Below, piece after piece: positions 8,192-17,413 of a stretch of 64,000 nt of DNA; the stretch's first letter is position 1, and each line of letters begins with the position of its first letter. The position numbers were made by a program, and so were the translations under genes. The notes beneath the pieces were generated by a model. The model did no database searches. It saw nothing but the letters and a program-made list of their open reading frames with translations, and was not told the DNA's origin. The DNA comes from Geothrix sp. (GTDB taxonomy: Bacteria > Acidobacteriota > Holophagae > Holophagales > Holophagaceae). Location: the NCBI RefSeq assembly GCF_020622065.1, contig NZ_JAHRYQ010000001.1, forward strand, positions 124,001-188,000. Reading direction: 5' to 3'.

Positions 8192-9121
8192 CTAGCTGTC
8201 CAGCTCCTCTTTCACGCCGGCGGTGCCCATGGTCACCAGGCGATCGGCCGCGCGGCGGGCCCACTCGGAGCCGGGATAGCTCTCCACCAGCTTCTGGTAG
8301 TAGCTCTTGGCCTCGGCACGGAAGACCTTGATGCGCTCGTTGCTGAATTCCTCGGAGTCCTTGGAGTACTGCTTGATCTGCTCCTTGGTGAGGTCCTTCA
8401 GATCCTCCTTCTGGAGCTTGACGGCGTAGTCCTTGTTGAACTGGGTCAGCTCCTCCGGGGTCAGCAGGCGCTGGCGCAGGGCCTCGCCCAGGTAGAAGTA
8501 GGCGCGCTCGCGGTCCACATAGTCGGGGTAGGTCTCCAGCAGGGACTTCAGCCGCCGCTCGGCACCCGGGTAGTAGTAGGTGTTCACATAGAACACGCCC
8601 ACGATCAGCTCGTGCTCGGCGATGCGCCGCCAGCACTGCAGGATCTTGGCCCGGGCCTCGCCGGCGTAGGGGCTGCCGGGGGCCTCCGCCAGCAGCACCT
8701 GGAAGCCGTCCAGGGCCTTGCGGGTCTCCGCCTGGTCGCGCTCGGCCCCCTCGATGGAGGAGAAGTGGCAGAGGGCGCGATGGTAGAGGGCGTAGTCCCG
8801 CAGCTCATGGCGGGGGAAGTAGTTCAGGAAGCTCGCGTACTCGACTTCGGCCTCGGGGTAGCTGGGACTCGGCTGGAAGAAGTAGCTGTCGCCCAGCATG
8901 AGCTTGGCCTTGGGGAACTCGGGGGAGCCGGGCAGGTACTGCTCCAGGTGGCGGAGGGTGAGCCGGGCGTCATTGAACTTCCCCTGCTTCAGCTGCTTGT
9001 CCGCCGTGGCCAGCAGTTCCGAGGACTGGATGGTCTTGTCGATGCCCTTCGGCTTGCGGCAGCCCAGGCCCAGGCCCGCCAAGGCGGCGGTCAGGGTGAG
9101 GGCGATGAGGATGCGCTTCAT
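8192..9121 (-). CDS. bamD: Outer-membrane assembly lipoprotein BamD/YfiO family
   Basis: 309 aa. The signal sequence ends in a lipobox (LAGLGLGC). TPR-type helical repeats follow (LLATADKQLKQGKFNDARLTLRHL, PEAEVEYASFLNYFPRHELRDYALY, GAERRLKSLLETYPDYVDRERAYFYLGEA). BamD is the essential lipoprotein of the BAM complex that inserts beta-barrel proteins. The charged C-terminal extension (about residues 225-309, rich in Lys and Glu) is longer than in E. coli BamD. Its ATG overlaps the stop of the upstream hydrolase. Confidence 0.9.
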   Translation of the reverse strand: MKRILIALTLTAALAGLGLGCRKPKGIDKTIQSSELLATADKQLKQGKFNDARLTLRHLEQYLPGSPEFPKAKLMLGDSYFFQPSPSYPEAEVEYASFLNYFPRHELRDYALYHRALCHFSSIEGAERDQAETRKALDGFQVLLAEAPGSPYAGEARAKILQCWRRIAEHELIVGVFYVNTYYYPGAERRLKSLLETYPDYVDRERAYFYLGEALRQRLLTPEELTQFNKDYAVKLQKEDLKDLTKEQIKQYSKDSEEFSNERIKVFRAEAKSYYQKLVESYPGSEWARRAADRLVTMGTAGVKEELDS

Positions 9122-10122
9122 GCGGACTCCGGGGACAACACTTCAGACATGGCGGGACGATGGGAAGGGTTCCAGGGGCGGTGGGAAGGATTCCAGGCCT
9201 GGTGCAGCTTCTCGAGCCAGGGTTCGGCCAGGGCCTGGGCTTGGGTCCGGTGCCGGTCGTGGAACACTTCGTGGTAGAAGGCGGGCAGGCGGTGGCGTTC
9301 CAGCAGCCCGGGCTTCACGGCGGACCAGAGTTCCTCCGAGGCGTCGGGATCCACCACGGTGTCCGTGCCGGACTCCAGCAGCAGGATGGGCCGGTCCAGC
9401 TCGTGCCCCAGGGGCAGCAGCTCGGCCCGGCCCTCCTCCAGGGCGGCGCCGAAGGCGGCGGTGGCCCAGCGGTGGCAGAGGGGGTCGGTTTCGTAGCGCT
9501 GGACGATGACCGGGTCGGAGCAGACCTGACTCTTGTCCCCGTGGAGCTGGATGGGGCGGTGGGGCATCACCCAGCGCAGCACCCGGGAGAGCAGGATCAG
9601 CGCCTTGGAATTGGACCTCACGGCCACGCTGGGGCTGGAGAGGATCAGGCCGTCGAGGGTGTCGGCATGCCAGAGCAGGGTCAACAGGGCCACCAGACCC
9701 CCGAAGCTGTGGCCCAGGACCACCTGGGGGCAGACCGGCAGGGGCGGCATGGGGACGCCGTCCACCACCCGGGCCGTGGCCCCGGTGCGCTCCGCATCGT
9801 GGCGGCGCTCCTGGCGCAGAAAGAGGGCGAAGTCGTCCACGAAGGCGCGGATGCCACCGGCGGCGTCGCCCCGGATGCCGCCGGAGCGGCCGAAGCCACT
9901 GTGATCCAGGCTGGAGACGGACCAGCCGAGGCCGTGCAGCCAGTGGGCCGTGTGCCGGTACCGCTCGCCGTGTTCGCCATAACCATGGGAAATCACGACC
10001 CGGCCCTTGGGCTCGGGGTGCTCCCAGCGCGCCCAGGCCAGGGGCAGGCCGCCGTGGCCGGTCAGGACCCCACGCAAGGTGGGCTCCAGGTCGGCAGGGA
10101 TCACGGGGATGAACTCAGGCAT
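9118..10122 (-). CDS. Alpha/beta hydrolase, monoacylglycerol-lipase-like
   Basis: 334 aa from ATG 10122 (GGGGGG upstream). Hydrolase_4-family features are VVISHGYGEHGERYRHTAHWL, the nucleophile elbow GHSFGG and LILSSPSVAV, followed by a distal Asp/His region (ESGTDTVVDPDASEELW, YHEVFHDRHRT). There is no signal peptide, so it is likely cytoplasmic and acts on lipid esters. The C-terminus carries a short duplicated heptapeptide (WNPSHRP twice), visible as a direct repeat at about 9160-9200. It overlaps bamD by 4 nt. Confidence 0.88.
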   Translation of the reverse strand: MPEFIPVIPADLEPTLRGVLTGHGGLPLAWARWEHPEPKGRVVISHGYGEHGERYRHTAHWLHGLGWSVSSLDHSGFGRSGGIRGDAAGGIRAFVDDFALFLRQERRHDAERTGATARVVDGVPMPPLPVCPQVVLGHSFGGLVALLTLLWHADTLDGLILSSPSVAVRSNSKALILLSRVLRWVMPHRPIQLHGDKSQVCSDPVIVQRYETDPLCHRWATAAFGAALEEGRAELLPLGHELDRPILLLESGTDTVVDPDASEELWSAVKPGLLERHRLPAFYHEVFHDRHRTQAQALAEPWLEKLHQAWNPSHRPWNPSHRPAMSEVLSPESA

Positions 10123-10209
10123 CCCCCCAGAATACCGTGAGCCTGGAATCCCACGGATTGCATTAAAGTTGAAGGTTCCCCGGCGCCGAACCTGGGGCCG
10201 GAGAGGCGG

Positions 10210-11319
10210 ATGATGGATTTCGAGACCCTGGTGCGAGCCAAGAACGAGCTGGAGCCCCGCGTCCAGCAGTTGGTCGCCCACCTTGATCCGGAGCGCAAGG
10301 CCCTGGAGCTGGAACAGATCGAGGAGCGCACCACGGCTCCGGGGTTCTGGGATGATCCCGACGCCGCCAAGCCCCTCCTCCAGAAGCGGGGCTCCATCAC
10401 CAACGACATCGCCCTGGCGAAGCGCCTGTCGGGCGGGATCGAGGACCTGGACACCGGGTTGGAGCTCGCCCGGGAAGACGCGGACATGCTGGCGGAAGTC
10501 GAGACCGTCGAGGCCGACCTCCGCAAGGCGGTGGAGGATGCCGAGCTGCGCATGATGCTCAGCGGCGACCTGGACAGCAACCACGCCATCGTGGCCATCG
10601 CGCCCGGGGCCGGCGGCACCGAGAGCCAGGACTGGGCCGCCATGCTCCTGCGCATGTACCTTCGCTTCTGCGAATCCAAGGGCTGGGCCACGGAGATGAT
10701 CGACTACCAGGACGGGGAGGAGGCCGGCATCAAGGGCGCCACCTTCATCGTCGATGCGCCATTCTCGTACGGCTACCTGCGGGCCGAGGCTGGCGTCCAC
10801 CGCCTGGTGCGCATCAGCCCCTTCGATTCCGCCAAGCGCCGCCACACCAGCTTCGCGGCGGTGTATGTGAGCCCCGAGCTGGACGACACCATCAATGTGG
10901 ACATCCCCGAGAAGGATCTGAAGATCGATGTCTTCCGCGCCAGTGGCGCCGGCGGCCAGCATGTGAACCGCACCGAATCCGCCGTGCGCTTCACCCACCT
11001 GCCCACGGGCATCGTCGTGAGCTGCCAGAACGAGCGCAGCCAGATCAAGAACCGCGCGACGGCCCTGAAGGTGCTGCAGGGCCGGCTGTACGAACTCGAG
11101 CAGCGGAAGTTCCTGGACAAGGTGGCCGCGGCCAGCGGCGACAAGGCCGATGTGGCCTGGGGCAGCCAGATCCGAAGCTATGTGCTGCAGCCCTACCAGA
11201 TGGTGAAGGACCACCGCACCGGCGAGGAGACCAGCCAGACCCAGAAGGTGCTGGACGGGGACATCGATGCCTTCATCCGCACCCAGCTGCTGGCCAAGAG
11301 CCTGAAGGCCGAGGGCTGA
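10210..11319 (+). CDS. prfB: Peptide chain release factor 2
   Basis: 369 aa. RF2 releases peptides at UGA and UAA. The catalytic GGQ is present (SGAGGQHVNRTESAVR), and so is the RF2 discriminator tripeptide SPF (RISPFDSAKRRHTS). The reading frame is continuous from ATG 10210, so the programmed +1 frameshift known in many bacteria is absent. It is convergent with the next gene, with 9 nt between stop codons. Confidence 0.98.
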   Translation: MMDFETLVRAKNELEPRVQQLVAHLDPERKALELEQIEERTTAPGFWDDPDAAKPLLQKRGSITNDIALAKRLSGGIEDLDTGLELAREDADMLAEVETVEADLRKAVEDAELRMMLSGDLDSNHAIVAIAPGAGGTESQDWAAMLLRMYLRFCESKGWATEMIDYQDGEEAGIKGATFIVDAPFSYGYLRAEAGVHRLVRISPFDSAKRRHTSFAAVYVSPELDDTINVDIPEKDLKIDVFRASGAGGQHVNRTESAVRFTHLPTGIVVSCQNERSQIKNRATALKVLQGRLYELEQRKFLDKVAAASGDKADVAWGSQIRSYVLQPYQMVKDHRTGEETSQTQKVLDGDIDAFIRTQLLAKSLKAEG

Positions 11320-11328
11320 GGACCGGGA

Positions 11329-11829
11329 CTACTCGCCCTTGGCGATCCGGGTCTGCTCGTCCTTCGGCAGCCGGAAGACCCAGCGGCCGGTGACGCGGTC
11401 CCAGAGGTCGAAGCAGCAGAGCCAGTTCAGGAGGCCGGCGATCATCACATAGGTGGCGCCGTATTCCTGCGTGAGGGTGCGCACGGGCTCGGTGCCCGCG
11501 CCGCCGAAGGCCCAGGCGAAGGCGCCGTAGATGGGGCCGATGCCCCCCGTGGCGAGAGCCCCCAGGGTGGGCAGCCAGGCCCCGGCCACGGGCACGAAGA
11601 CGCCGCCCTTCACGCCATCCACGGCCCCGTACTGCATCTGGAGGGCGCCCAGGACGCAGAAGAGCAGCCAGACCCCGAAGAAGGCCTTGGCCCGGCCCTT
11701 CTCTCCGATCATCCAGTAGCCGGCCCCCGGCACCAGCCATTGCATCAGCAGCGGCTTCCAGGCGGCCTTCAGCGCCTTCTGCTTGCGGAGGGGCATGGGC
11801 AGTCGCAGGACGGGCTTTTCGTCGGTCAT
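11329..11829 (-). CDS. Small multi-pass membrane protein
   Basis: 166 aa. A basic N-terminus (LRKQKALKAAWKPLLMQW) leads into LVPGAGYWMIGEKGRAKAFFGVWLLFCVLGAL, which resembles membrane proteins of the DUF6677 type. Two further hydrophobic segments follow (about residues 72-96 and 118-138). Function is unknown. It is transcribed alone, divergent from the histidine kinase 84 nt away. Confidence 0.8.
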   Translation of the reverse strand: MTDEKPVLRLPMPLRKQKALKAAWKPLLMQWLVPGAGYWMIGEKGRAKAFFGVWLLFCVLGALQMQYGAVDGVKGGVFVPVAGAWLPTLGALATGGIGPIYGAFAWAFGGAGTEPVRTLTQEYGATYVMIAGLLNWLCCFDLWDRVTGRWVFRLPKDEQTRIAKGE

Positions 11830-11912
11830 GGCCCCAGATTACCCCAGAATCGGACGGCTTCCCGCCCACCCGGAAGCTCACCTCCCGGGCACCTTCCGCC
11901 CTAGGATGGTGA

Positions 11913-13520
11913 TTGACCATGCCGCGACTCCGTCCCATTCTCCCGCTCAGGGCCAGGATCACGCTCCTGGTCACCCTGATCCTGGGCTTGGCCCTCGTCG
12001 TCACCGCCGCCATGGTGGACTGGCGGATGGCCCGTCAGACCCGGGAGACCCTGGGCGACAAGGTCGTCCTGCTGTCCCGCATCACAGCCGAGGCCGAGGT
12101 GGTGCGCGATGGCCTGGTGGGCCTCCGTCCCCTGGGCGAGGTGCAGGACTACGCCGAACGCATCCGCACCGAAGCCGGCGTGGACTATGTCGTGGTCATC
12201 GACATGAACGGCCTGCGGCTCTCGCACCCCAACCGCGCCCTCCTCGGGGCCCGGTTCGCCGGCGGGGATGATGCGGGCGTCTACCAGGGGCGCTCCTACC
12301 TGTCTGTCGCCAAGGGCACGCTGGGCATCTCCCTGCGGGCCTTCACGCCCGTGTGGAAGGGGGATCGGCAGGTGGGGGCCGTGGCCGTGGGCATTCTCCA
12401 GTCGGGCGTGGACCGTACGGTGGTGAGCCTGCGGAAGCGCATCGTCCTGGGGGGGATCATCGGTTTCGCGGCGGGAATCCTGGGGGCCATGTACCTCGCG
12501 GGCCGGATCAAGAAGATCCTCCTGGGGATGGAGCCCCAGGAAATCTCGACCCTGCTCCAGCAGCGCAGCGCCATGCTGCATTCGGTGCGGGAGGGCATCA
12601 TCGGGGTGAACCGGGACCTGGTGGTCACCATCGTCAATGAGGAGGCGTTGCGTCTCTTTGCGATGGCGGGGAGCCACGGCGAGCTGGTGGGCCATCCGGT
12701 GGAGGAGGTCCTCCCCAGTTCGAGGCTCCGCACCGTGATCGAGACGGGGCAGGCGGAATACGACCAGGAGGGGGACATCCTGGGATTGAAGATCCTGACG
12801 AACCGGGTCCCGGTGGTGGTCGAGGGGCGCATCACCGGGGCCCTGGCCACCTTCCGCGACATCACAGAGATGAACCGGCTGGCGGAGCAGCTGACGGGAG
12901 TCCGCTTCTATGCCGACGCCCTTCGGGCCCAGACCCACGAGTTCATGAACAAGCTGCATGTGATCCTCGGCCTGGTGCGGCTGGAGGAGTACGAGCGGCT
13001 CAAGACCTTCATCACCGGAGTGGCGGGCCGCCTGGACGATGAGGTGGGCTTCGTGGTCCAGCGGATCAAGGATCCCGTCGTCGCGGGCTTCCTGCTCGCC
13101 CGCTTCTCGTCGACGCGGGAACAGAACATCCTCATGACCTTGGATCAGGACGCTTCACTGCCCCCCTGCCCGGACGATTCGGTCTCCCATGACCTCGTCA
13201 CGGTCCTCGGCAACCTGTTGGAGAACGCGGTCGAGGCGATCGGGGAGGGACCCCGCCGGGAGATCCAGGTCTCCCTCCGTCCCGAGGGCACCCAGCTGCA
13301 CCTGTCCGTCCAGGACAGCGGCCCGGGCTTGCCCGAGGAAATCCTGGCCCGGGCCTTCACGCTGGGATTCTCCACCAAGGGCGAGAACCGCGGCTTCGGG
13401 CTGTGGCAGGCGGCCCGGACCATCGAGGCCCGGGGCGGCCGGCTGGTGGGCCGGAACCGGGAGGAGGGGGGCGCGGTCTTCACCGCCTCGCTGAACCTGT
13501 TTCCGGGGGAGGAGCCATGA
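11913..13520 (+). CDS. CitA/DcuS-family sensor histidine kinase
   Basis: 535 aa. The TTG start at 11913 has AGGA 6 nt upstream; ATG 11919 is the alternative. Order: membrane segment (about 13-34), extracytoplasmic PDC/Cache-like sensor domain (about 35-170, with VDYVVVIDMNGLRLSHPN), second membrane segment (about 178-195), PAS domain (about 210-320), an H-box of the SpoOB/CitA type (QTHEFMNKLH, H342) and an HATPase domain (NLLENAVEAI, DSGPGLP, GFGLW). The family senses C4-dicarboxylates or citrate. The response regulator follows with an ATGA overlap and a dicarboxylate-type symporter follows that. Confidence 0.95.
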   Translation: MTMPRLRPILPLRARITLLVTLILGLALVVTAAMVDWRMARQTRETLGDKVVLLSRITAEAEVVRDGLVGLRPLGEVQDYAERIRTEAGVDYVVVIDMNGLRLSHPNRALLGARFAGGDDAGVYQGRSYLSVAKGTLGISLRAFTPVWKGDRQVGAVAVGILQSGVDRTVVSLRKRIVLGGIIGFAAGILGAMYLAGRIKKILLGMEPQEISTLLQQRSAMLHSVREGIIGVNRDLVVTIVNEEALRLFAMAGSHGELVGHPVEEVLPSSRLRTVIETGQAEYDQEGDILGLKILTNRVPVVVEGRITGALATFRDITEMNRLAEQLTGVRFYADALRAQTHEFMNKLHVILGLVRLEEYERLKTFITGVAGRLDDEVGFVVQRIKDPVVAGFLLARFSSTREQNILMTLDQDASLPPCPDDSVSHDLVTVLGNLLENAVEAIGEGPRREIQVSLRPEGTQLHLSVQDSGPGLPEEILARAFTLGFSTKGENRGFGLWQAARTIEARGGRLVGRNREEGGAVFTASLNLFPGEEP

Positions 13521-14233
13521 TCCGGGTGCTGCTGGTCGAAGACGATCCCATGGTGGCGGAACTGAACCGGATGTACCTGAGCCGGATGGGCGGCTTCGAG
13601 ATCGTGGCGTCCGTGCGGAGCGCCCCCGAGGCGCTGGCGCTGCTCCAGGAGCGCCCGGTGGACCTGCTGCTGCTGGACATCTTCATGCCCGGGCAGAGCG
13701 GCATCGACCTCATGCGCGAGATCCGGAAGCAGGCCCTGGATGCGGATGTGATCTTCGTGACCGCCGCCCGGGACACGGCGACCATCGACCGGGCCCTGAA
13801 GCTGGGCGCGGTGGACTACCTCATCAAGCCCTTCGAGTTCGAGCGTCTCAAGCAGGCGCTCGAAGACTACCGCGAGACCCGGCACATGATCCGGCGCGGA
13901 GAGAGCCTCGACCAGAGCGCGTTGGACCGGCGCCTGGGTCGGCGGCCCATGGAGGACCGGAAGGCGGAGGGCCTTCCGAAGGGGCTCGACCGGAACACCC
14001 TGGACAAAGTGTTGAAGGCCATCGGCGCCTGGCCGGAGCCGACCCCCTGGTTCACCGCCGAGGAGATCGGCCAGCTGGTGGGCATCTCCCGGGTCTCCGT
14101 GCGGAAGTACTTCGAGTTCCTGAGCACGCTGAAAGTGCTGCGCATGGAACCCGGGTACGGCACCGGCGGTCGCCCGGTCCACCGCTTCCAGCTTCAGAAG
14201 GCCTACCTGCGGGAGGCCCAGCGGTTCTTGTGA
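13517..14233 (+). CDS. CitB/DcuR-family response regulator
   Basis: 238 aa. The receiver domain has the acidic pocket (VEDDP), the phosphoacceptor D54 (LLLLDIFMPG), the Thr-type FVTAA and the conserved Lys in YLIKPFEFER. A linker leads to a C-terminal helix-turn-helix (WFTAEEIGQLVGISRVSVRKYFEFL), typical of DcuR/CitB regulators. It is translationally coupled to the kinase and probably controls the symporter downstream. Confidence 0.95.
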   Translation: MIRVLLVEDDPMVAELNRMYLSRMGGFEIVASVRSAPEALALLQERPVDLLLLDIFMPGQSGIDLMREIRKQALDADVIFVTAARDTATIDRALKLGAVDYLIKPFEFERLKQALEDYRETRHMIRRGESLDQSALDRRLGRRPMEDRKAEGLPKGLDRNTLDKVLKAIGAWPEPTPWFTAEEIGQLVGISRVSVRKYFEFLSTLKVLRMEPGYGTGGRPVHRFQLQKAYLREAQRFL

Positions 14234-14481
14234 ACCGCTTGCCAGGCTTCGCTTTCAAAAGTTCCAATTCCCGGAATCAACTTCCAGAACGGCCGTGCCG
14301 CGTCCGGGCCATTCAGAATTGGGAAACCTACCCGTCGGTCATGTGAGCAGTGCGCCTGCTCGGCAATCGGGGCATCCCCCGGTTTTCGCCTCGACCTCCG
14401 GCATCTTTCCCACCGCGTTTCCATCCGGCCCCCATCGGGGCCGCCTTTCACTCATGCCTGGATCTTCTGAAAGGACCATCC

Positions 14482-15792
14482 ATGTTCAAGCGAGCGGCAT
14501 CAAAACTGTACAACTGGGTCGCGCTCATGATCGTTCTCGGTGCGCTGCTGGGGCACTTCTACCCTGGCGTGGCCGTGAAAATGCAACCCCTGGCCGACGG
14601 CTTCATCGCCCTCATCAAGATGCTCATCCCGCCGGTGATCCTCTGCAGCGTGGTGCTGGGCATCGCAGGCTCCGGCAGCATCAAGAAGGCCGGGCGCGTC
14701 GGTGGGAAGGCCATCCTGTACTTCGAGATCGTCAGCACGCTGGCGCTGGTGATCGGCCTCGTCATGGCCAATGTGTTCGGGCCCGGACGGAGCTTCCATG
14801 CCGACCCCTCCAAGCTCGACCCCAAGCTGGTGGCCGGATATGTCGCCCAGGCGCAGCACCTGACCATCACGGATCACCTCTTGAAGATGATCCCCAAGAC
14901 GATGTTCAGCGCCTTTACCGATGGCGACATCCTCCAGGTGCTGCTGATCTCCGTGCTGCTCGGGTTCTCCGTCGCGGCCCTCAGCGAGAAGCACAAGGCG
15001 CCCCTCATCGGCTTCCTGGAGAATGTGAGCAAGATGTTCTTCGGCGTCATGCACCAGATCCTCTACCTCGCCCCCATCGGCGCCGGTGCGGCCATCGCCT
15101 ACACCATCGGCAAGTTCGGCCTGAAGTCGCTGATCCCCATGGCGCAGCTCATCTTCCTCTTCTACGCGACCTGCGCCGTCTTCATTTTCGTGGTGCTCGG
15201 GCTCATCGCGCGGTTGGCGGGTTTCAACATCTTCAAGGTGGTGGGCTACATCAAGGATGAGCTCCTGCTGGTCATGGCCACCAGCTCTTCCGAGTCCGCG
15301 CTGATCCCCCTGATGGAGAAGATGGAGAAGCTCGGCCTCTCCAAGTCCATCGTCGGGCTGGTGATCCCCACCGGCTACTCGTTCAACCTGGACGGCACGA
15401 ACATCTACATGACGCTGGCGTCGCTCTTCATCGCCCAGGCGCTGGGCATCGAGCTCACGCTGGGCCAGCAGATGGGCATCCTCGTGGTGGCGATGATCAC
15501 CAGCAAGGGAGCCGCCGGCGTCACCGGCTCCGGGTTCATCACCCTGGCGGCCACCCTGGCGGTGGTCCCCGGCATCCCCGTGGCCGGCATGGCGCTCATC
15601 CTCGGCATCGACAAGTTCATGTCCGAGGCCCGCGCCATCACCAACCACATCGGCAACTGCATTGCCGCCGTCGTGATGGCCAGCTGGGAGAAGGAACTGG
15701 ACTGGGACAAGTTCCACGCCACCCTCGGCAAGCCCGCCGAGGCGGCCGTTCCCGCAGCCGAGATCCCGGTCCTGGCCAACGAGATGGAGTAG
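14482..15792 (+). CDS. Dicarboxylate/amino acid:cation symporter (DctA/GltP family)
   Basis: 436 aa from ATG 14482 (AAAGGA upstream). DAACS-family features: eight hydrophobic segments, the serine-rich hairpin [16 protein letters not shown], the [15 protein letters not shown] motif and [15 protein letters not shown], followed by [16 protein letters not shown]. The family imports C4-dicarboxylates or glutamate with H+ or Na+. The adjacent CitA/DcuS-type two-component system favours a C4-dicarboxylate such as succinate or fumarate. The 248 nt upstream of it (14234-14481) contain no gene; they probably hold its promoter, but I saw no clear box. Confidence 0.95.
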   Translation: MFKRAASKLYNWVALMIVLGALLGHFYPGVAVKMQPLADGFIALIKMLIPPVILCSVVLGIAGSGSIKKAGRVGGKAILYFEIVSTLALVIGLVMANVFGPGRSFHADPSKLDPKLVAGYVAQAQHLTITDHLLKMIPKTMFSAFTDGDILQVLLISVLLGFSVAALSEKHKAPLIGFLENVSKMFFGVMHQILYLAPIGAGAAIAYTIGKFGLKSLIPMAQLIFLFYATCAVFIFVVLGLIARLAGFNIFKVVGYIKDELLLVMATSSSESALIPLMEKMEKLGLSKSIVGLVIPTGYSFNLDGTNIYMTLASLFIAQALGIELTLGQQMGILVVAMITSKGAAGVTGSGFITLAATLAVVPGIPVAGMALILGIDKFMSEARAITNHIGNCIAAVVMASWEKELDWDKFHATLGKPAEAAVPAAEIPVLANEME

Positions 15793-15812
15793 GCCTCTGG
15801 CCTGGAGGAGAC

Positions 15813-15837
15813 GCGGGGGCTCCGGCCCCCGCTTTTT
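15813..15837 (+). terminator. Rho-independent terminator after the symporter gene
   Basis: An 8-bp GC-rich stem (15813-15820 with 15825-15832) and 4-nt loop are followed by five T. It begins 20 nt after the stop codon. Confidence 0.9.
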
Positions 15838-15927
15838 CGTCATGCAGTGCCTCAGACTCGTCTGTTGTGAACGGCAGCAGCGCGATGCGAAGGACGAAGC
15901 GAGTCGCGAAGCGTGCCCGCAACAGCA

Positions 15928-15953
15928 CGAAGGCCGCCCAGGGGCGGCCTTCG
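15928..15953 (-). terminator. Hairpin downstream of rpsR (possible terminator)
   Basis: A near-perfect 11-12 bp inverted repeat with a 2-4 nt loop lies about 27 nt past the rpsR stop on the minus strand. No T-run follows, so it may be a processing or stabilising hairpin rather than an intrinsic terminator. Confidence 0.5.
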
Positions 15954-15979
15954 ACTTCGAACAGGTAAGGAAAGAACGA

Positions 15980-16246
15980 CTAATCCGTGGCGAACGGCAG
16001 CAGCGCGATGTTGCGCGCGCGCTTGATGGCTTCCACGAGGGCGCGCTGATGAACCGCACACACGCCGCTGGTGCGGCGGGGCAGCACCTTGCCGCGCTCG
16101 GGGGTGAAGGCCTGGAGGGTCTTCACATCCTTGTAGTCGATCATGAGGGACTTCTCGACGCAGAACTTGCAGAACTTGGCGCGTCGGCCCCCAAAAGCCT
16201 TCTTCTTCTTGGGCTTGCCCTTCTTGGCGTCGCTGCGGCGCTTCAT
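15980..16246 (-). CDS. rpsR: 30S ribosomal protein S18
   Basis: 88 aa. A Lys-rich N-terminus precedes the S18 core: FCKFC zinc-type cysteine pair, [33 protein letters not shown] and [14 protein letters not shown]18 binds with S6 on the small-subunit platform. Its ATG overlaps the rpsF stop (ATGA). rplI, often next in this operon, is not visible. Confidence 0.97.
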   Translation of the reverse strand: MKRRSDAKKGKPKKKKAFGGRRAKFCKFCVEKSLMIDYKDVKTLQAFTPERGKVLPRRTSGVCAVHQRALVEAIKRARNIALLPFATD

Positions 16247-16632
16247 CCCATCACCTCTTCAGCGGAGCGTTCCTTGATGCCGGCCTGGGCCTTGCGCTTC
16301 GCTTCGCGCTCGATGCGCTGCTTGGCGCGACCCGCGGCCTTTTCAGCCTCGTCCATGCGGACGCTCAGGTACTTGATGACCGAATCGTGGTTGCGGAAGC
16401 GGCGCTCCAGCTCGGCGATGAGGTCGGGTCCGGCGTTCATCTCGAAGAGCGTGTAATAGCCCTCGCTGAACTTCTGGACTTCGTAGGCCAGCTTCTTGCG
16501 GCCCCACTTGTCGGTCTTGAGCAGCTCGCCACCCTGCTCGGCAATGATCCCCTCGAACTGCTTGACGAGCTCATCGCTCTGCTCGTCCGTCAGCGTGGGG
16601 GAGGCGATGAAGATGGTCTCGTAATGACGCAT
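16243..16632 (-). CDS. rpsF: 30S ribosomal protein S6
   Basis: 129 aa. It begins [17 protein letters not shown] and continues with the S6 core ([47 protein letters not shown]). The Ala/Lys/Glu-rich C-terminal tail is variable in the family. It is the first gene of the rpsF-rpsR pair. The strand and spacing suggest transcription with or close behind pth. Confidence 0.97.
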   Translation of the reverse strand: MRHYETIFIASPTLTDEQSDELVKQFEGIIAEQGGELLKTDKWGRKKLAYEVQKFSEGYYTLFEMNAGPDLIAELERRFRNHDSVIKYLSVRMDEAEKAAGRAKQRIEREAKRKAQAGIKERSAEEVMG

Positions 16633-16755
16633 CTGTCCTCCTTGTGGATGTGAAGCCCCCTATGGATTCCAGGGAGCAAGGAAGAGCCCTCCAGCGGAGG
16701 ACGCGAAGGAACAGTTTCGCGTGGAAAGGCTTGGAAATCAATGGAAAGTCTGGAG

Positions 16756-17337
16756 TCAGGCCTCCCAGAACTCCGCCGGATTCACCTGGTTCGCCAGGCT
16801 GCCCAGGTCCTCCGCGGCACCCAGCCGTTCCAGGAAGCGGGCGAAGGGCGCGTCCTGGCGTTCCAGGCGCTCCCATTCAGGGTCGGTCCAGTGGCCCAAC
16901 ACGAAATCCACGAGGGGCCGCTGAAAGGGCCCGATGCCGAGGCGCAGGCGGGCGATGTCCTGGGTGCCCAGGCACTCGAAGACCGAACGCAGACCGTTGT
17001 GGCCGCCATCCGAGCCGTTCAGGCGGAACCGCCCTGTCCCCAGGGGCAGGTCCTTGTCGTCGTAGAGCAGGATCAGGCGGCGGGGATAGATTCCGGCGCT
17101 CTCCGCCTGGGCGCAGGCCTCTCCCGAGAGGTTCATGTAGGTGTTGGGGACCAGGGCCTGCAGGTGGTCCGTCAGGGGATAGAGGGCTCCGGAGGGAAAC
17201 CGTCTCGAGGGCACCGGAGCCAGATTCCGGTCCGCCATCCAGCGCTGAAGCAGCAGGCGGCCGAGGTTGTGACGGGTGTCCTGGTAGTCAGGGCCCGGAT
17301 TTCCGAGGGGTACCAAGGTCCACATGAGCTGATGCAT
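16756..17337 (-). CDS. pth: Peptidyl-tRNA hydrolase
   Basis: 193 aa from ATG 17337; ATG 17325 (MWTLVPLGNPG) is an equally possible start. Pth frees tRNA from stalled peptidyl-tRNA. All family landmarks are seen: GNPGPDYQDTRHNLG with the catalytic His (H23), NTYMNLSG, the catalytic Asp loop LLYDDKDLPLGTGRFRLNGSDGGHNGLRSV, and RLRLGIGPF. The longer reading frame up to 17394 would run through a hairpin terminator and is rejected. Confidence 0.95.
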   Translation of the reverse strand: MHQLMWTLVPLGNPGPDYQDTRHNLGRLLLQRWMADRNLAPVPSRRFPSGALYPLTDHLQALVPNTYMNLSGEACAQAESAGIYPRRLILLYDDKDLPLGTGRFRLNGSDGGHNGLRSVFECLGTQDIARLRLGIGPFQRPLVDFVLGHWTDPEWERLERQDAPFARFLERLGAAEDLGSLANQVNPAEFWEA

Positions 17338-17371
17338 CCCGAGTCGTGAGGTCCCAGTCTTCAGCAAACGC

Positions 17372-17395
17372 GGTGGGCGCCGCAAGGCGCCCACC
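17372..17395 (-). terminator. Hairpin terminator after the DUF6448-like gene
   Basis: A perfect 10-bp stem (17372-17381 with 17386-17395) has a 4-nt loop and lies 18 nt past the stop of the upstream minus-strand gene. The following tract is only GCGTTTGC, so the U-tract is weak. Confidence 0.65.
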
Positions 17396-17413
17396 GGGGA
17401 GGGGGCCCCAGGC

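Noticed and set aside
10130-10300. Programmed frameshift in prfB
   Set aside because: The frame is open from the start codon through GGQ with no internal stop, so no +1 frameshift is needed.
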